Shown here: one piece after another, positions 36,001-45,322 of the stretch
Layout of the letters: every line of letters begins with the position of its first letter
Position numbering within the stretch: the first letter of the stretch is position 1
Translations under genes and position numbers: made by a program
NCBI GenBank assembly: GCA_002345205.1
Contig: DDVI01000091.1
Span: 1 to 64,000 of the forward strand
Length of the DNA: 64,000 bases
Reading direction: 5' to 3'
Source: Bdellovibrionaceae bacterium UBA2316
GTDB lineage: Bacteria > Bdellovibrionota > Bdellovibrionia > Bdellovibrionales > Bdellovibrionaceae
The notes under the pieces: model-generated
Database searches by the model: none
Told to the model about the DNA's origin: nothing
What the model saw: only the letters and a program-made list of their open reading frames with translations

Positions 36001-36658
36001 ACAGTATGACCTTGAGCTTCGCGGTTCAGGAAACATTCTTGGCGACGAACAATCGGGTCATGTAAATACCGTTGGCTATGAATTGTACATGGATCTGTTG
36101 AATGAAGCGCTGGCTGCCGCGCGCGGTGAAGAACCAGAAGATGATTTAGATCCAGAAATTAATCTGAAAATTCCAGCGATGATTCCAGATAAATATATTC
36201 CCGATATTCGCATGCGCCTGAGCTACTACAAAGCTCTGGCTGAAATTAAGTTCGAGGAAGACGTTGAAAAAATTGAAGACGAATTGAAAGATCAGTTCGG
36301 CGCCCTGCCAGAACCTGTGATAAATTTAATTGGCGTTATGCTGGTTAGAAAATTATGTAAAGACCTTGGCGTTCGCGATGTCAGTGCCGGGGTCAACAAG
36401 GTGTCTTTGATCTTCAGTGACAAAACAAAACTGGCACCTCAAGACGCAATTAAATTAGCCGCCCGCGAGCCAAAGAAGTATTCAATCATGCCCGATAGCC
36501 GATTGAATATTCGTATGGACGTAATTAATTGGTCGGCGGTCTACGAAGAGCTGAAATACTTACTTGCCGTCAGTGATGGCAACGATCCCAAGGACCCGTC
36601 GGCGAAAGCTCAAGATAAAAACAAATCCTTGATTCGCCGAATGGGAATTTTTAATTAA
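33011..36658 (+). CDS. mfd: Transcription-repair coupling factor Mfd
   Basis: Mfd removes stalled RNA polymerase from damaged DNA and recruits UvrA. The 1215-residue protein has the UvrB-like N-terminal domains (about 1-370), the RNA-polymerase-interacting domain (about 560-650, LKPGDLVVHIKHGIGQYEGL), helicase lobes with Walker A GDVGFGKTE at 678-686 and the DEEQ box at 780-783, the QLRGRVGRSKQRAY motif and the C-terminal TRCF domain. It is somewhat longer than the about 1150 residues of E. coli Mfd, mainly between the N-terminal and RNA-polymerase-binding parts. It is divergent from nuoA and ends 3 bases from the convergent secreted-protein gene. Confidence 0.97.
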   Translation: MSFETLNPHLESQIERVIADKNHDSKLSIIGSSSLLSVAYFIAFSNSRRLNTQPHLFVLPRDSDCAKLANAIEFFDPNKKVYLLTEFDVSPYSGLYPSPHVLKDRLLFISRAQNAKPGEVFVASFLGLQQKTMPVDVLIETAKLFKIGDSLPENLSSYLTDLGYESAPMVEDVGQFAIRGGIVDIFSPGEKKPVRVELFGDQIETLRFFSTDSLKSEAEIKSFLLTPAKETLYVDSEYENIVPRFKKTTMGRDLRNEEIDDLSRSLVQKNFFPGIEFLISSFYENPSLPVEHFSSKPWVWYVDPLEMHRISDDALEELKSDFRNSTKTLIRPALEDVYSEKWLTGGETQELNLNLGFDTQEFYFSNIDFNSSALISGEISGNRLDFRSFGVQEFSNLSLAATVGAEAWTLALQNKLSQWKRDHYRIFVSLRNATQAERLKNYIEKMDFEFRRIPAEDYRWDTFVSEQNQNPKIIHFLQRPCFESLRIEDEKIIFLREEDFFGKKSRSSALSSTDEFQKQAKRLNFGDLKPGDLVVHIKHGIGQYEGLKVMPVNGIDSEFIQLSYKEKDKLYLPVYRVGQLQKYSGAAGAIPLDKLGGTSWEKTKIKVKNHLKDIASELLALYAKRAEIQRPPFSLNASEIQRFEFGFPYEETEDQQRSIDDIYKDMKSTKPMDRLVCGDVGFGKTEVAMRAVFFAIESKKQVAVLAPTTVLSFQHFENFKKRFKDWPEVQIRELNRFVSNSDAKKTLVELKEGKVDILIGTHRLFSKDVVFKDLGLLVVDEEQKFGVLHKEKIKKLKATVDTLTLSATPIPRTLNMSLVGIRDLSLINTAPVDRLPTRTFICKWEEETIRKAIESEVHRGGQVYFIHNRVQTIYGVADELRALLPNVRMKVAHGQMPEEELEKTMLAFFNHEIDMLVSTAIVESGMDVSRANTMFIDQAHMFGLSQLYQLRGRVGRSKQRAYCYLLLPRARQLDKDAQERLKIIQENTQLGSGIKIAQYDLELRGSGNILGDEQSGHVNTVGYELYMDLLNEALAAARGEEPEDDLDPEINLKIPAMIPDKYIPDIRMRLSYYKALAEIKFEEDVEKIEDELKDQFGALPEPVINLIGVMLVRKLCKDLGVRDVSAGVNKVSLIFSDKTKLAPQDAIKLAAREPKKYSIMPDSRLNIRMDVINWSAVYEELKYLLAVSDGNDPKDPSAKAQDKNKSLIRRMGIFN

Positions 36659-36661
36659 CTA

Positions 36662-38956
36662 TTACATTGGTGGGACAGGACCGGGACCGCTATCCGCGGC
36701 ATCAGGTGGCGGTGTCGTATCCGCAGGAGCCGACGGAACCGGCGCCGCTGCTGGTGGCTCCGCTTTTTTCTCGCCAGGTTTTGGCTTTGGAACACCATCT
36801 CCTGTGCCAACACCTTGAACTGGCGCCGCGACCGGAATATTATCTTTCGAAGATGGCGCTGGTGTGGCCGCATCTTTTTCTGGTTTTTTGCCATTTGCAG
36901 GATACTGACTTCCTACTGCCCCTACGCCAAGCACGGTTCCTTTAAAGTTATTACGAGTTTTGTTGCCCGTTGCTTTAATGCCTTCAAGTTCTTGTTCAAG
37001 CGCTTTTGCTTTTGCTTTTCTTAGCTCTAATAATTCAGTACTCGCTGCTTCTTTCGTTTTGTTTAGCTCGTTAATTTTTGTGTTATTACGGCTAAACTCT
37101 GCAAACTTGCTAGTGTTTGTTCCAAAATTAGGGTTTCCATTTTTTATAGTCGCACCTTCCATTAGCTTTGTTTGTTCTGCTTTAAGAACTGCGATTTGAT
37201 CATCAAGAGCTTTTACACCCGCTTCAGCTTGGTTAATAACTGGATCGAATTTCGCATTGGTCTTTGAACCCGCGTTTGACGTCATTTTCGCTCCGTCGCC
37301 AGCACGAATGTCCCTAGCCCTCTGAATCCTACGAGCTCCTGCGTTTTGTAAGGCTTGGCTTATTTGAGCGGCGTCGTCACCAGCCCGTTTACCTGCCCAT
37401 CTGCCGGCTGTGTTGGCTGCGCGCCCTACGGCTTCTGGAATTGCCGAAACGGTTACGCGTGCGGCTTTACCTGCGATAAATGGAGTGTGTCTCCACGTTC
37501 CTTTTACAACAGCGGCAGTTCCTTTGATGGCTCCTCGAGCGGCGTAGTACGGCCATACAGTACCGACCGCAGCCGCTTTTGCTCCGGATTTAGCCGCCTC
37601 TTTTAGAGCCGGTTTAATTATTTTTGCGGTTGGATCTTTGGCCATTTTACCCGCGACACCAGCAAATGTTCCACGCGCTAAACCGATGATACCGCCCAAT
37701 CCCGCAGAGAACCCGGCACTGCTGCCTGCGAATTTGCCTATCATCTGACACACATATTGAGATTGAGATTTTTTATTTAAACAGCCCATGTATTCGCCAT
37801 CAAAACCGAACATATTTTTCACAATATTTTGGGCCGCTTCATAGGGATTACTAATAAGTTCTTTCACCATCGTCATCAGCTGCGAACCCCAACCTAAAAT
37901 ATCAAAACTGCTTACTAGGGAGCTAAAGAAATCACGCAAGAAAACACTGGCAAAGTTTTTCAAACAATCACCAATGGTTTTGGTACAGAATGCACCATCG
38001 CAGTATCCAGTGTCGGTATCTTTATTCGTTAATTCATTACAAACCCGTTCGTTTGGCTTAACATCTTTCATTGTTGTGAAACCTAGAACTTCAAATCGCT
38101 CGCTAATACGTTCGCAGCACCATTCTGAACTAAATTTTTCAATCGCCTTAGCATTTTTCGCTTCTGCAGATGGAGCTGGGCATCCGCCCGGGACTGTACA
38201 CACATCTGCTTGAGTTTTTGAAGGATCTAAGGTGCCCGCTGTTTGTTTTGCTCTTTCGTCTTCTAATTTTTTAAAGTACGCATTATGGATATCTTTCAAT
38301 TTATCCATTTGTTTACTGTAAAAACTGTGCAAAGACTCATCTCCATAAGCAATATCGCATGTATCTTTTTTCGCATCGGCATCTATTTTTACTTCTAAAT
38401 CTGGCCTCTTGGGATCTTTTCTATCAAATTCTAACCCGCACTCAAACTTTTTGCTACGATTCATGAAATAGCCGAACCATTCACCCATTGCCATATTCAT
38501 GAAGGTGTCTAAACACGCGTTGGCCTGGGGGCTATTCTGAGCATTAAAGCGGGCGTCCATAATTTTTTCGAAGTCAAAATTTCTATCACCTAACTCAAGT
38601 TCATTCTCGTTAAATTTTCCCTTATATTTTTCAGATGTGGCATTACCGTTACCATCTGTTTTAGGAACTTCATTTATAAATGCTTCAAGTTCCTTTTCTT
38701 TTCCAGCACAAGCCGATTCGGGAACAAACATGCTTGAATAAGGCTTTTCATCACGCATTTTTAGAATTTCTTCAAACCGAGCTTGAGACACAGTATTTGA
38801 AATTCCAAAATCTGCGGGAGCCAAAGTTTCGCCGTCAATCACTACCGATGCCGGCTCTGCCGCTTTTGTTGCTGACGACGCTTCCGCAAACACCAAGCTA
38901 CTTGTTGTTGTTTGTAAGAAGAAAATAGTCGCTACTAAGTATGTAAACTTCTTCAT
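36662..38956 (-). CDS. Large exported cysteine-rich protein with Gly/Ala-rich and coiled-coil regions
   Basis: I do not recognise a family for this 764-residue protein. A signal peptide covers residues 1-24. Residues 60-400 contain about 17 cysteines (for example DVCTVPGGCPAP, EWCCERI, TGYCDGAFCTK), implying disulfides in the periplasm or outside the cell. Residues 400-530 are Gly/Ala-rich, mildly hydrophobic and basic (GFSAGLGGIIGLARGTFAG and onward), like pore-forming or tail-fibre segments. Residues 560-670 are coiled-coil-like. The last 80 residues are Pro/Ala-rich. It follows a small exported protein by 7 bases and so belongs to the same operon. It may be secreted or surface exposed; a toxin-like role is speculation. 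Confidence 0.7.
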   Translation of the reverse strand: MKKFTYLVATIFFLQTTTSSLVFAEASSATKAAEPASVVIDGETLAPADFGISNTVSQARFEEILKMRDEKPYSSMFVPESACAGKEKELEAFINEVPKTDGNGNATSEKYKGKFNENELELGDRNFDFEKIMDARFNAQNSPQANACLDTFMNMAMGEWFGYFMNRSKKFECGLEFDRKDPKRPDLEVKIDADAKKDTCDIAYGDESLHSFYSKQMDKLKDIHNAYFKKLEDERAKQTAGTLDPSKTQADVCTVPGGCPAPSAEAKNAKAIEKFSSEWCCERISERFEVLGFTTMKDVKPNERVCNELTNKDTDTGYCDGAFCTKTIGDCLKNFASVFLRDFFSSLVSSFDILGWGSQLMTMVKELISNPYEAAQNIVKNMFGFDGEYMGCLNKKSQSQYVCQMIGKFAGSSAGFSAGLGGIIGLARGTFAGVAGKMAKDPTAKIIKPALKEAAKSGAKAAAVGTVWPYYAARGAIKGTAAVVKGTWRHTPFIAGKAARVTVSAIPEAVGRAANTAGRWAGKRAGDDAAQISQALQNAGARRIQRARDIRAGDGAKMTSNAGSKTNAKFDPVINQAEAGVKALDDQIAVLKAEQTKLMEGATIKNGNPNFGTNTSKFAEFSRNNTKINELNKTKEAASTELLELRKAKAKALEQELEGIKATGNKTRNNFKGTVLGVGAVGSQYPANGKKPEKDAATPAPSSKDNIPVAAPVQGVGTGDGVPKPKPGEKKAEPPAAAPVPSAPADTTPPPDAADSGPGPVPPM

Positions 38957-38963
38957 GCTCGTC

Positions 38964-39491
38964 CTAATTGATATTCGGATTAAAGGTTTGTAGGCTCAGC
39001 TTGGCCTGTTCAACGACTTTTCCGGTCGCAACTGCTGGATAAAATAAATGGATCGATTGCATGACCGATTTGCTAAAGTAGTGATGTTCAATAAATTCAG
39101 TTTTGATTCCGGCGAAACTTAAATAGCTTCCCTTGATTTCCAAACGCTCGCCGTGTGGTGTTTGCGTGAAACTGTAGTTGTTCATCATCCATTCTTTTAT
39201 TCCAAATTGCTGATTGAAATTCAGTTTTCCTTGTAGGAATTTCTTATCTAATTCGCCCGTTTTGGTTTTCGGTACACCTACTGTAGATCTCACTTCAGGT
39301 GGAATAAGAACCGTAATTTTTTCTGTGCCTGTGTGATTGTAAGTCGTTGGATAGAATGATGGAAAGTAGTTACTCTCTACCAAAAAATTTGCGGGAGCTT
39401 TGTATTGGAAGTTTCTAGTTTTGTTTGCTTGGACATACGCGAAACCAAACATAATAACACCAAAAACTAAAATATATTTTATTAGTCTCAT
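38964..39491 (-). CDS. Exported protein of unknown function, operon partner of the cysteine-rich protein
   Basis: This 175-residue protein has a signal peptide or N-terminal membrane anchor (about residues 1-22). The mature part is beta-looking and aromatic-rich (VESNYFPSFYPTTYNH, HHYFSKSVMQSIHLFYP), with no cysteine. No known motif is seen. The ATG has AGGACG upstream and the gene is followed after 7 bases by the 764-residue cysteine-rich protein gene, so the two are co-expressed. Confidence 0.65.
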   Translation of the reverse strand: MRLIKYILVFGVIMFGFAYVQANKTRNFQYKAPANFLVESNYFPSFYPTTYNHTGTEKITVLIPPEVRSTVGVPKTKTGELDKKFLQGKLNFNQQFGIKEWMMNNYSFTQTPHGERLEIKGSYLSFAGIKTEFIEHHYFSKSVMQSIHLFYPAVATGKVVEQAKLSLQTFNPNIN

Positions 39492-39595
39492 ACCCGTCCT
39501 TAAATAGTGATAGGCCCTAAAAAGCCCCTACTTATAGGATATCTGTGACAGTATAATTTTAGAATTTTTTTAGCGGGTTAGCGTACAATACTAGA

Positions 39596-40816
39596 CTAAA
39601 ATTCCATTCGCAAACCAACACCAAAGTTGAAGTCATTTTCAAAGACCGGATCTAGTTCATCGTCAGTGTTTTGATATTGCGTCCAGAACACATCAAGATA
39701 CGTATTCTCTAGACCTTGAGCCAAGTAGGCTCCCTTTGCAACTTCGGGCTCAAGCCAGTTTAACTGTATTAAGAAGCCCACGGTTAGTGCCGTTCCATTT
39801 CCCGTGTCGTAACTATTGGTTGTATTTAATGTTTTATTTTCTTCAGAGATTCCAAACTGCCAAAGACTCGCGCCCAGATACGGAACAAAATAGGGTTCCT
39901 TCGTGATCGAATCTAACAGCCACTGCGCGCGCAGGGATTTTTTAGAAATCGTAAGCCCGCGCTCTTCACCCACGCGGTCGTCAATCAGCGTCCCTTGCCC
40001 AAATCCAGCGCCAGCAATGATCGAGCCCAACATAAAATTAAGTTTATAGTCGACTTGCACCTGCAACAACGTCAGGTCCTCTTGCCCAAAAAGTTCCTCG
40101 TACAATTTTTGATCCACTAAAGAAGCGTAGTCTTGAAAATATAAATTTTCTGCATTGAAACTGAACAAAAATCCATGCGTCGTTCGGCGATCACGATAGT
40201 TTGTATAGCGTTTGCGCGGCTCAATTTCGACATTTTTTTCTCGAGGAATAACTTCGACCATGTCGGCTTCGGTTACTTTTTCAACAGGCACAGTTTCCGT
40301 CACTGGTGGCGCCACATAGGGCTCTGGGGTGGGCTCTGCCACTACTGGCGCTGGTTCCACGGGAACAGTTTCTATCGGGGCTTCTGTTTGAAGGGATTCT
40401 GCAGGAGGTGCTTCGAGCATTAGTTCTGCCGGCGCCTGCTCCGCAACTGGCTCGGTACTATCTTCAACTGTTTGTTCTTCAACTACGGCCGGTGCTTGAG
40501 GGTTATCTCCCGCTTCTAGAGTTTCAGCTGGCTCTTCCGGATTGTCATCCGCAGCTTCTGCCGCTTGATTAGTTTTACTCGACTCATCAGATTCATCGTC
40601 AGTATCGGCGACGTTATCATCGACTTCCTCTGCGACCACGGTGCCTTTAACTGCGGCCTTGGACTTTGTGCTAGTGGATTCTTGAGAAGATGAATAAGGT
40701 GAATGAAGAGCGATCGCAAACACAAGTGTGCTCACTACCAAAGACCAAGGTCCTTGGTCTTTATTTTTCCAGTTTTTAACAGCAGTACTCATATTCAAAA
40801 TAGTTTTTCCGATCAT
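39596..40816 (-). CDS. Acidic Pro/Glu/Ala-rich linker with predicted C-terminal outer-membrane barrel
   Basis: I do not recognise this 406-residue protein by family. An N-terminal hydrophobic stretch (about residues 24-40, WSLVVSTLVFAIAL) could be a signal peptide. Residues 45-195 are very acidic and rich in Pro, Glu, Ala and Val, a natively extended linker. Residues 205-406 look like beta-strands and end in RMEF with a terminal phenylalanine, a hallmark of outer-membrane barrels. An in-frame ATG nine codons later (40792) is an alternative start. Its start codon is only 5 bases from that of the divergent NagZ-like gene, so their promoters must overlap the coding regions. Confidence 0.6.
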   Translation of the reverse strand: MIGKTILNMSTAVKNWKNKDQGPWSLVVSTLVFAIALHSPYSSSQESTSTKSKAAVKGTVVAEEVDDNVADTDDESDESSKTNQAAEAADDNPEEPAETLEAGDNPQAPAVVEEQTVEDSTEPVAEQAPAELMLEAPPAESLQTEAPIETVPVEPAPVVAEPTPEPYVAPPVTETVPVEKVTEADMVEVIPREKNVEIEPRKRYTNYRDRRTTHGFLFSFNAENLYFQDYASLVDQKLYEELFGQEDLTLLQVQVDYKLNFMLGSIIAGAGFGQGTLIDDRVGEERGLTISKKSLRAQWLLDSITKEPYFVPYLGASLWQFGISEENKTLNTTNSYDTGNGTALTVGFLIQLNWLEPEVAKGAYLAQGLENTYLDVFWTQYQNTDDELDPVFENDFNFGVGLRMEF

Positions 40817-40821
40817 AATGT

Positions 40822-42591
40822 ATGCTTTTTAAGCTTAACCTGAAACCTACCGCTTTGACATTTCTAATTTTGGGAAGCCTTTTTTTTCCAAACTTAGTGC
40901 TAGCACAGCTGCCGCCAGCGGGGCAAAAAAGTACCTTCACGACGAAAAAAAACTCAATAAGGTTTCCCGTAACACCAATGTTAGATCCCGACTTTTTTCA
41001 CAAAAGTACCGTTGATGAAATTATTTCGCGCATGTCGATTGATGATAAAGTTGGTCAATTGTTGCTAATAGGATTTCCACAAGACAAATTAGATTCAAAA
41101 CTAACCGCGCACATTAATCAGAATCGCGTGGGATCATTTTTAGTTTTTAAAAGAAATATTACATCAATCGATCAGCTCAAAGCATTGAATGCAAATCTAG
41201 TTGATCATTCAATGACTCGTTTTCGTATTCCACCGCTGATGGCAATTGATCAAGAGGGCGGAAATGTAACTCGCATTTCCACGAATCCAAAGCTTCCATT
41301 TCTATTCCACTTTGGTGACTTGGCCGATTCAAAATTTAGTTATCACTACGGCTACTACACAGGGCAAATGTTATCGTCGCTCGGTTTCAACTTAAATCTA
41401 GCACCTGTTTTAGATGTCGCTGATATTAATTCAAATAGTTTTATCGCTCTTAGATCATTCGGCAGTGATCCGACGCGAGTCGCACAAAACGGTACTGCGT
41501 ATTCTCAAGGTCTAGTTAGTCAACGGGTTGTGCCGACAGCGAAACATTTTCCCGGCTTGGGTTCTACGCAACTAGACCCTCATAACACAGTGGTCTCAAA
41601 TTCAAACTCATGGATCGACATGGAAAGAAATGACTTTGTACCTTTCCGTGATTTCGCAAAAATCGGTCCCCACACGGCCGTAATGATGTCTCACATGATT
41701 TATAGAGGAATCGATACCAGTGGCCAACCGGCTTCGTTTTCCAAGTATTTAATGAATGATGTTTTACGTCGCAAGCTTGGCTTTCAAGGCGTGATTGTTA
41801 CGGACGACTTACACATGAAAGCGTCTTCAAATTCTATTTCGCCATCCGAAGCAGCTCTTAAATCCCTAAAAGCTGGTTCTGATCTAGTAATGTTGTCATG
41901 GTCATTCACTGAACAATCGAAGACATTCGATCGTATCAAAAACGCTATTTTTAAAAAAGAACTTAGCCTTGAGGACGTAAATGAAAAAGTTAGGCGCATT
42001 TTAGTTCTAAAAAAATTCGCTTACGGCAAACCAGTTGCGCCTTCTCGCTCAATCGCAAGTGATTCAACGGCCGATATGACACTCAAAGTGAGCGTAAACA
42101 AAACAACTGTTGAATCAGTTTCAGTTTCGCATCTTTTAAAGTCGCTGCTAACTACGAAAATGAAGTCTGTTTTCTTCCGACCCCAATTAGAAGAAAAAAA
42201 ACAGTTGTGTTTAGTCTCTGATCAGAAAAAACTTTTCGATTTGATTGGAAAAAAGGACTCCAGTGTTTTTAAAGGTTATCACTATCCAAAAACATCGGCT
42301 TCAAGATCTCTAGCGCAGTTCTTTAGAACTTCGAACTGTGATTTGTTCATCATTACAGTTGAAAACAATAAACAAGCTCGCGTGCTCAATCAGATTTCAG
42401 ATTTAAATAATAAAAAGCTTGTGATTATTAACCACGCCATGCCAACAATGGTCCAAAATCGGGGACGTTATTTTTCAGTTTTAGATTTATACGGAATTAG
42501 TATTAGAACGGACGAATTATTAGCAGATAAAATTTCAGAATTTACGAATATGATTTTACGCGGCCAATATCACTCAGCCGCGAATAATTGA
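40822..42591 (+). CDS. Exported GH3 family enzyme, beta-N-acetylhexosaminidase (NagZ-like)
   Basis: This is a 589-residue glycoside hydrolase family 3 protein that probably removes N-acetylglucosamine from peptidoglycan fragments. A signal peptide covers about residues 1-28 (ends VLAQ), unlike cytoplasmic E. coli NagZ. The GH3 domain (about 60-400) includes MAIDQEGGNVTRI, the KHFPGLGST motif (K241-H242) and TDDLHM with the nucleophile aspartate (D328 or D329). A C-terminal extension of about 180 residues may be a second GH3-C-like or binding domain. The start codon is 5 bases from a divergent gene. The stop is 2 bases from atpC, which converges. Confidence 0.85.
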   Translation: MLFKLNLKPTALTFLILGSLFFPNLVLAQLPPAGQKSTFTTKKNSIRFPVTPMLDPDFFHKSTVDEIISRMSIDDKVGQLLLIGFPQDKLDSKLTAHINQNRVGSFLVFKRNITSIDQLKALNANLVDHSMTRFRIPPLMAIDQEGGNVTRISTNPKLPFLFHFGDLADSKFSYHYGYYTGQMLSSLGFNLNLAPVLDVADINSNSFIALRSFGSDPTRVAQNGTAYSQGLVSQRVVPTAKHFPGLGSTQLDPHNTVVSNSNSWIDMERNDFVPFRDFAKIGPHTAVMMSHMIYRGIDTSGQPASFSKYLMNDVLRRKLGFQGVIVTDDLHMKASSNSISPSEAALKSLKAGSDLVMLSWSFTEQSKTFDRIKNAIFKKELSLEDVNEKVRRILVLKKFAYGKPVAPSRSIASDSTADMTLKVSVNKTTVESVSVSHLLKSLLTTKMKSVFFRPQLEEKKQLCLVSDQKKLFDLIGKKDSSVFKGYHYPKTSASRSLAQFFRTSNCDLFIITVENNKQARVLNQISDLNNKKLVIINHAMPTMVQNRGRYFSVLDLYGISIRTDELLADKISEFTNMILRGQYHSAANN

Positions 42592-42593
42592 AA

Positions 42594-43001
42594 CTAGTTT
42601 TTATATTTAGAAACTTCTAGGCCTGCTTCGCTACGTTTGATCGAGCGAGCTAAATCCGCAAAGTCAGCATCATTCAGAGACTCAGAAGCTAAACGAGACT
42701 TCGCTTTCTCGATGTACGCTTGAGCATCTGCTAAATTGATATCTTCTGGTAGATCAGCCGTTTCAGCCAAAATATCGATACCGTTAGGGTAAACTTCACA
42801 GTAACCCCAAGAAATCACCGCATATTGAAAGCGATCAGTGCCTTTCAATTTCCAGCGCATGATTCCTGTATCCAATGTAGTAACTAAAGGCGTATGACCT
42901 TCCAAAACATTAAGTTCCCCACGATGTGCGGGCAGGACAACAGAATCTACGTCTGCGCCTGTTAGAACTCTTTTTTCTGGAGTTAATAGGGTCATCTTCA
43001 T
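42594..43001 (-). CDS. atpC: ATP synthase F1 subunit epsilon
   Basis: The epsilon subunit forms part of the F1 stalk and can brake ATP hydrolysis. The 135-residue protein has the N-terminal beta-sandwich (LTPEKRVLTGADVDSVVLPA, LNVLEGHTPLVTTL) and a C-terminal helical pair. It ends the atp operon, 13 bases after atpD, and converges with the GH3 gene without a visible terminator. Confidence 0.95.
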   Translation of the reverse strand: MKMTLLTPEKRVLTGADVDSVVLPAHRGELNVLEGHTPLVTTLDTGIMRWKLKGTDRFQYAVISWGYCEVYPNGIDILAETADLPEDINLADAQAYIEKAKSRLASESLNDADFADLARSIKRSEAGLEVSKYKN

Positions 43002-43014
43002 TTTAATAATCCTA

Positions 43015-44418
<1,404 letters not shown>

Positions 44419-44431
44419 TCATGCTCCTAAA

Positions 44432-45316
44432 TTATTTCAAAGCTTCAGCACCACTGACGATTTCGATAAGTTCCGTCGTGATTTTTTCTTGTCTTAATTT
44501 GTTGTAAGTTAATGTTAATTTATTAATTAATTCTTTTGCATTGTTCGACGCATTTTCCATCGCAGTCATACGCGCACCATGTTCGGCGGCAACGCTTTCA
44601 GACATTGAACGGTAAACTTGTAGGTCGAAATGTTTTACCAATAATTCTTCAACGATTTTTTCAGCGTTTGGTTCAAACACTAAATCTTTCGAGAATTTTG
44701 CTGTGTTAATTTCATCAGAGAATGATGAAAGACCTAAATTAATTGGCAATAATGTTTCACAAACAACAGTGTGAGAGATTGCAGATTTAAATTCGTTGTA
44801 AACCAAACGAACCTCATCGTACTCGCCAGTTAAGAAATATTTCAATAGTTTACCAGCAACATCCGCCGCCAATTTATAAGAAATATCTTTATCAAGACCA
44901 GTGATGCTCTCAACTGGATTAATGTTTCTCTTTTGGAAAAACTCTAAACCCTTTCTACCAATGAAAATAAAATCTAGCTTTTGCAAGTTAGCTTTGTTTT
45001 CTTTGATATACTTTTCTGTGAACTTATTGATGTTTGTATTAAAAGCGCCGCACAGACCACGATCAGAAGTTAGAACAACCATAAGTACGTTCTTCGCTGC
45101 TTCTGTTCTTTGTCCCATCAAAGGATGCGCTACCTTTTGAGTAACGGCGACGTCAGAAATCACGCGTCTTAGCGACAAAGCGTACGGGCGCATATTAACG
45201 ATGTTATTTTGCGCCTTTCGTAGCTTCGACGCAGACACAAGCTTTAACGCTTTTGTGATCTGCTGAGTGTTTTTTGTGGACGCAATCTGCGCCCTAATGT
45301 CCTTTAAGCTGGCCAT
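44432..45316 (-). CDS. atpG: ATP synthase F1 subunit gamma
   Basis: Gamma is the rotating central shaft of F1. The 294-residue protein has the conserved ends (MASLKDIRAQIASTKNTQQI, and the C-terminal KLRQEKITTELIEIVSGAEA) and the TSDRGLCGAFN motif. It is 13 bases upstream of atpD and 6 bases downstream of atpA. Confidence 0.98.
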   Translation of the reverse strand: MASLKDIRAQIASTKNTQQITKALKLVSASKLRKAQNNIVNMRPYALSLRRVISDVAVTQKVAHPLMGQRTEAAKNVLMVVLTSDRGLCGAFNTNINKFTEKYIKENKANLQKLDFIFIGRKGLEFFQKRNINPVESITGLDKDISYKLAADVAGKLLKYFLTGEYDEVRLVYNEFKSAISHTVVCETLLPINLGLSSFSDEINTAKFSKDLVFEPNAEKIVEELLVKHFDLQVYRSMSESVAAEHGARMTAMENASNNAKELINKLTLTYNKLRQEKITTELIEIVSGAEALK

Positions 45317-45322
45317 AGTTTA

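Noticed and set aside
36667..36945. Rightward frames opposite the Pro-rich end of the large secreted protein
   Set aside because: Antisense of a repetitive GC-rich stretch; no ribosome site or family match.
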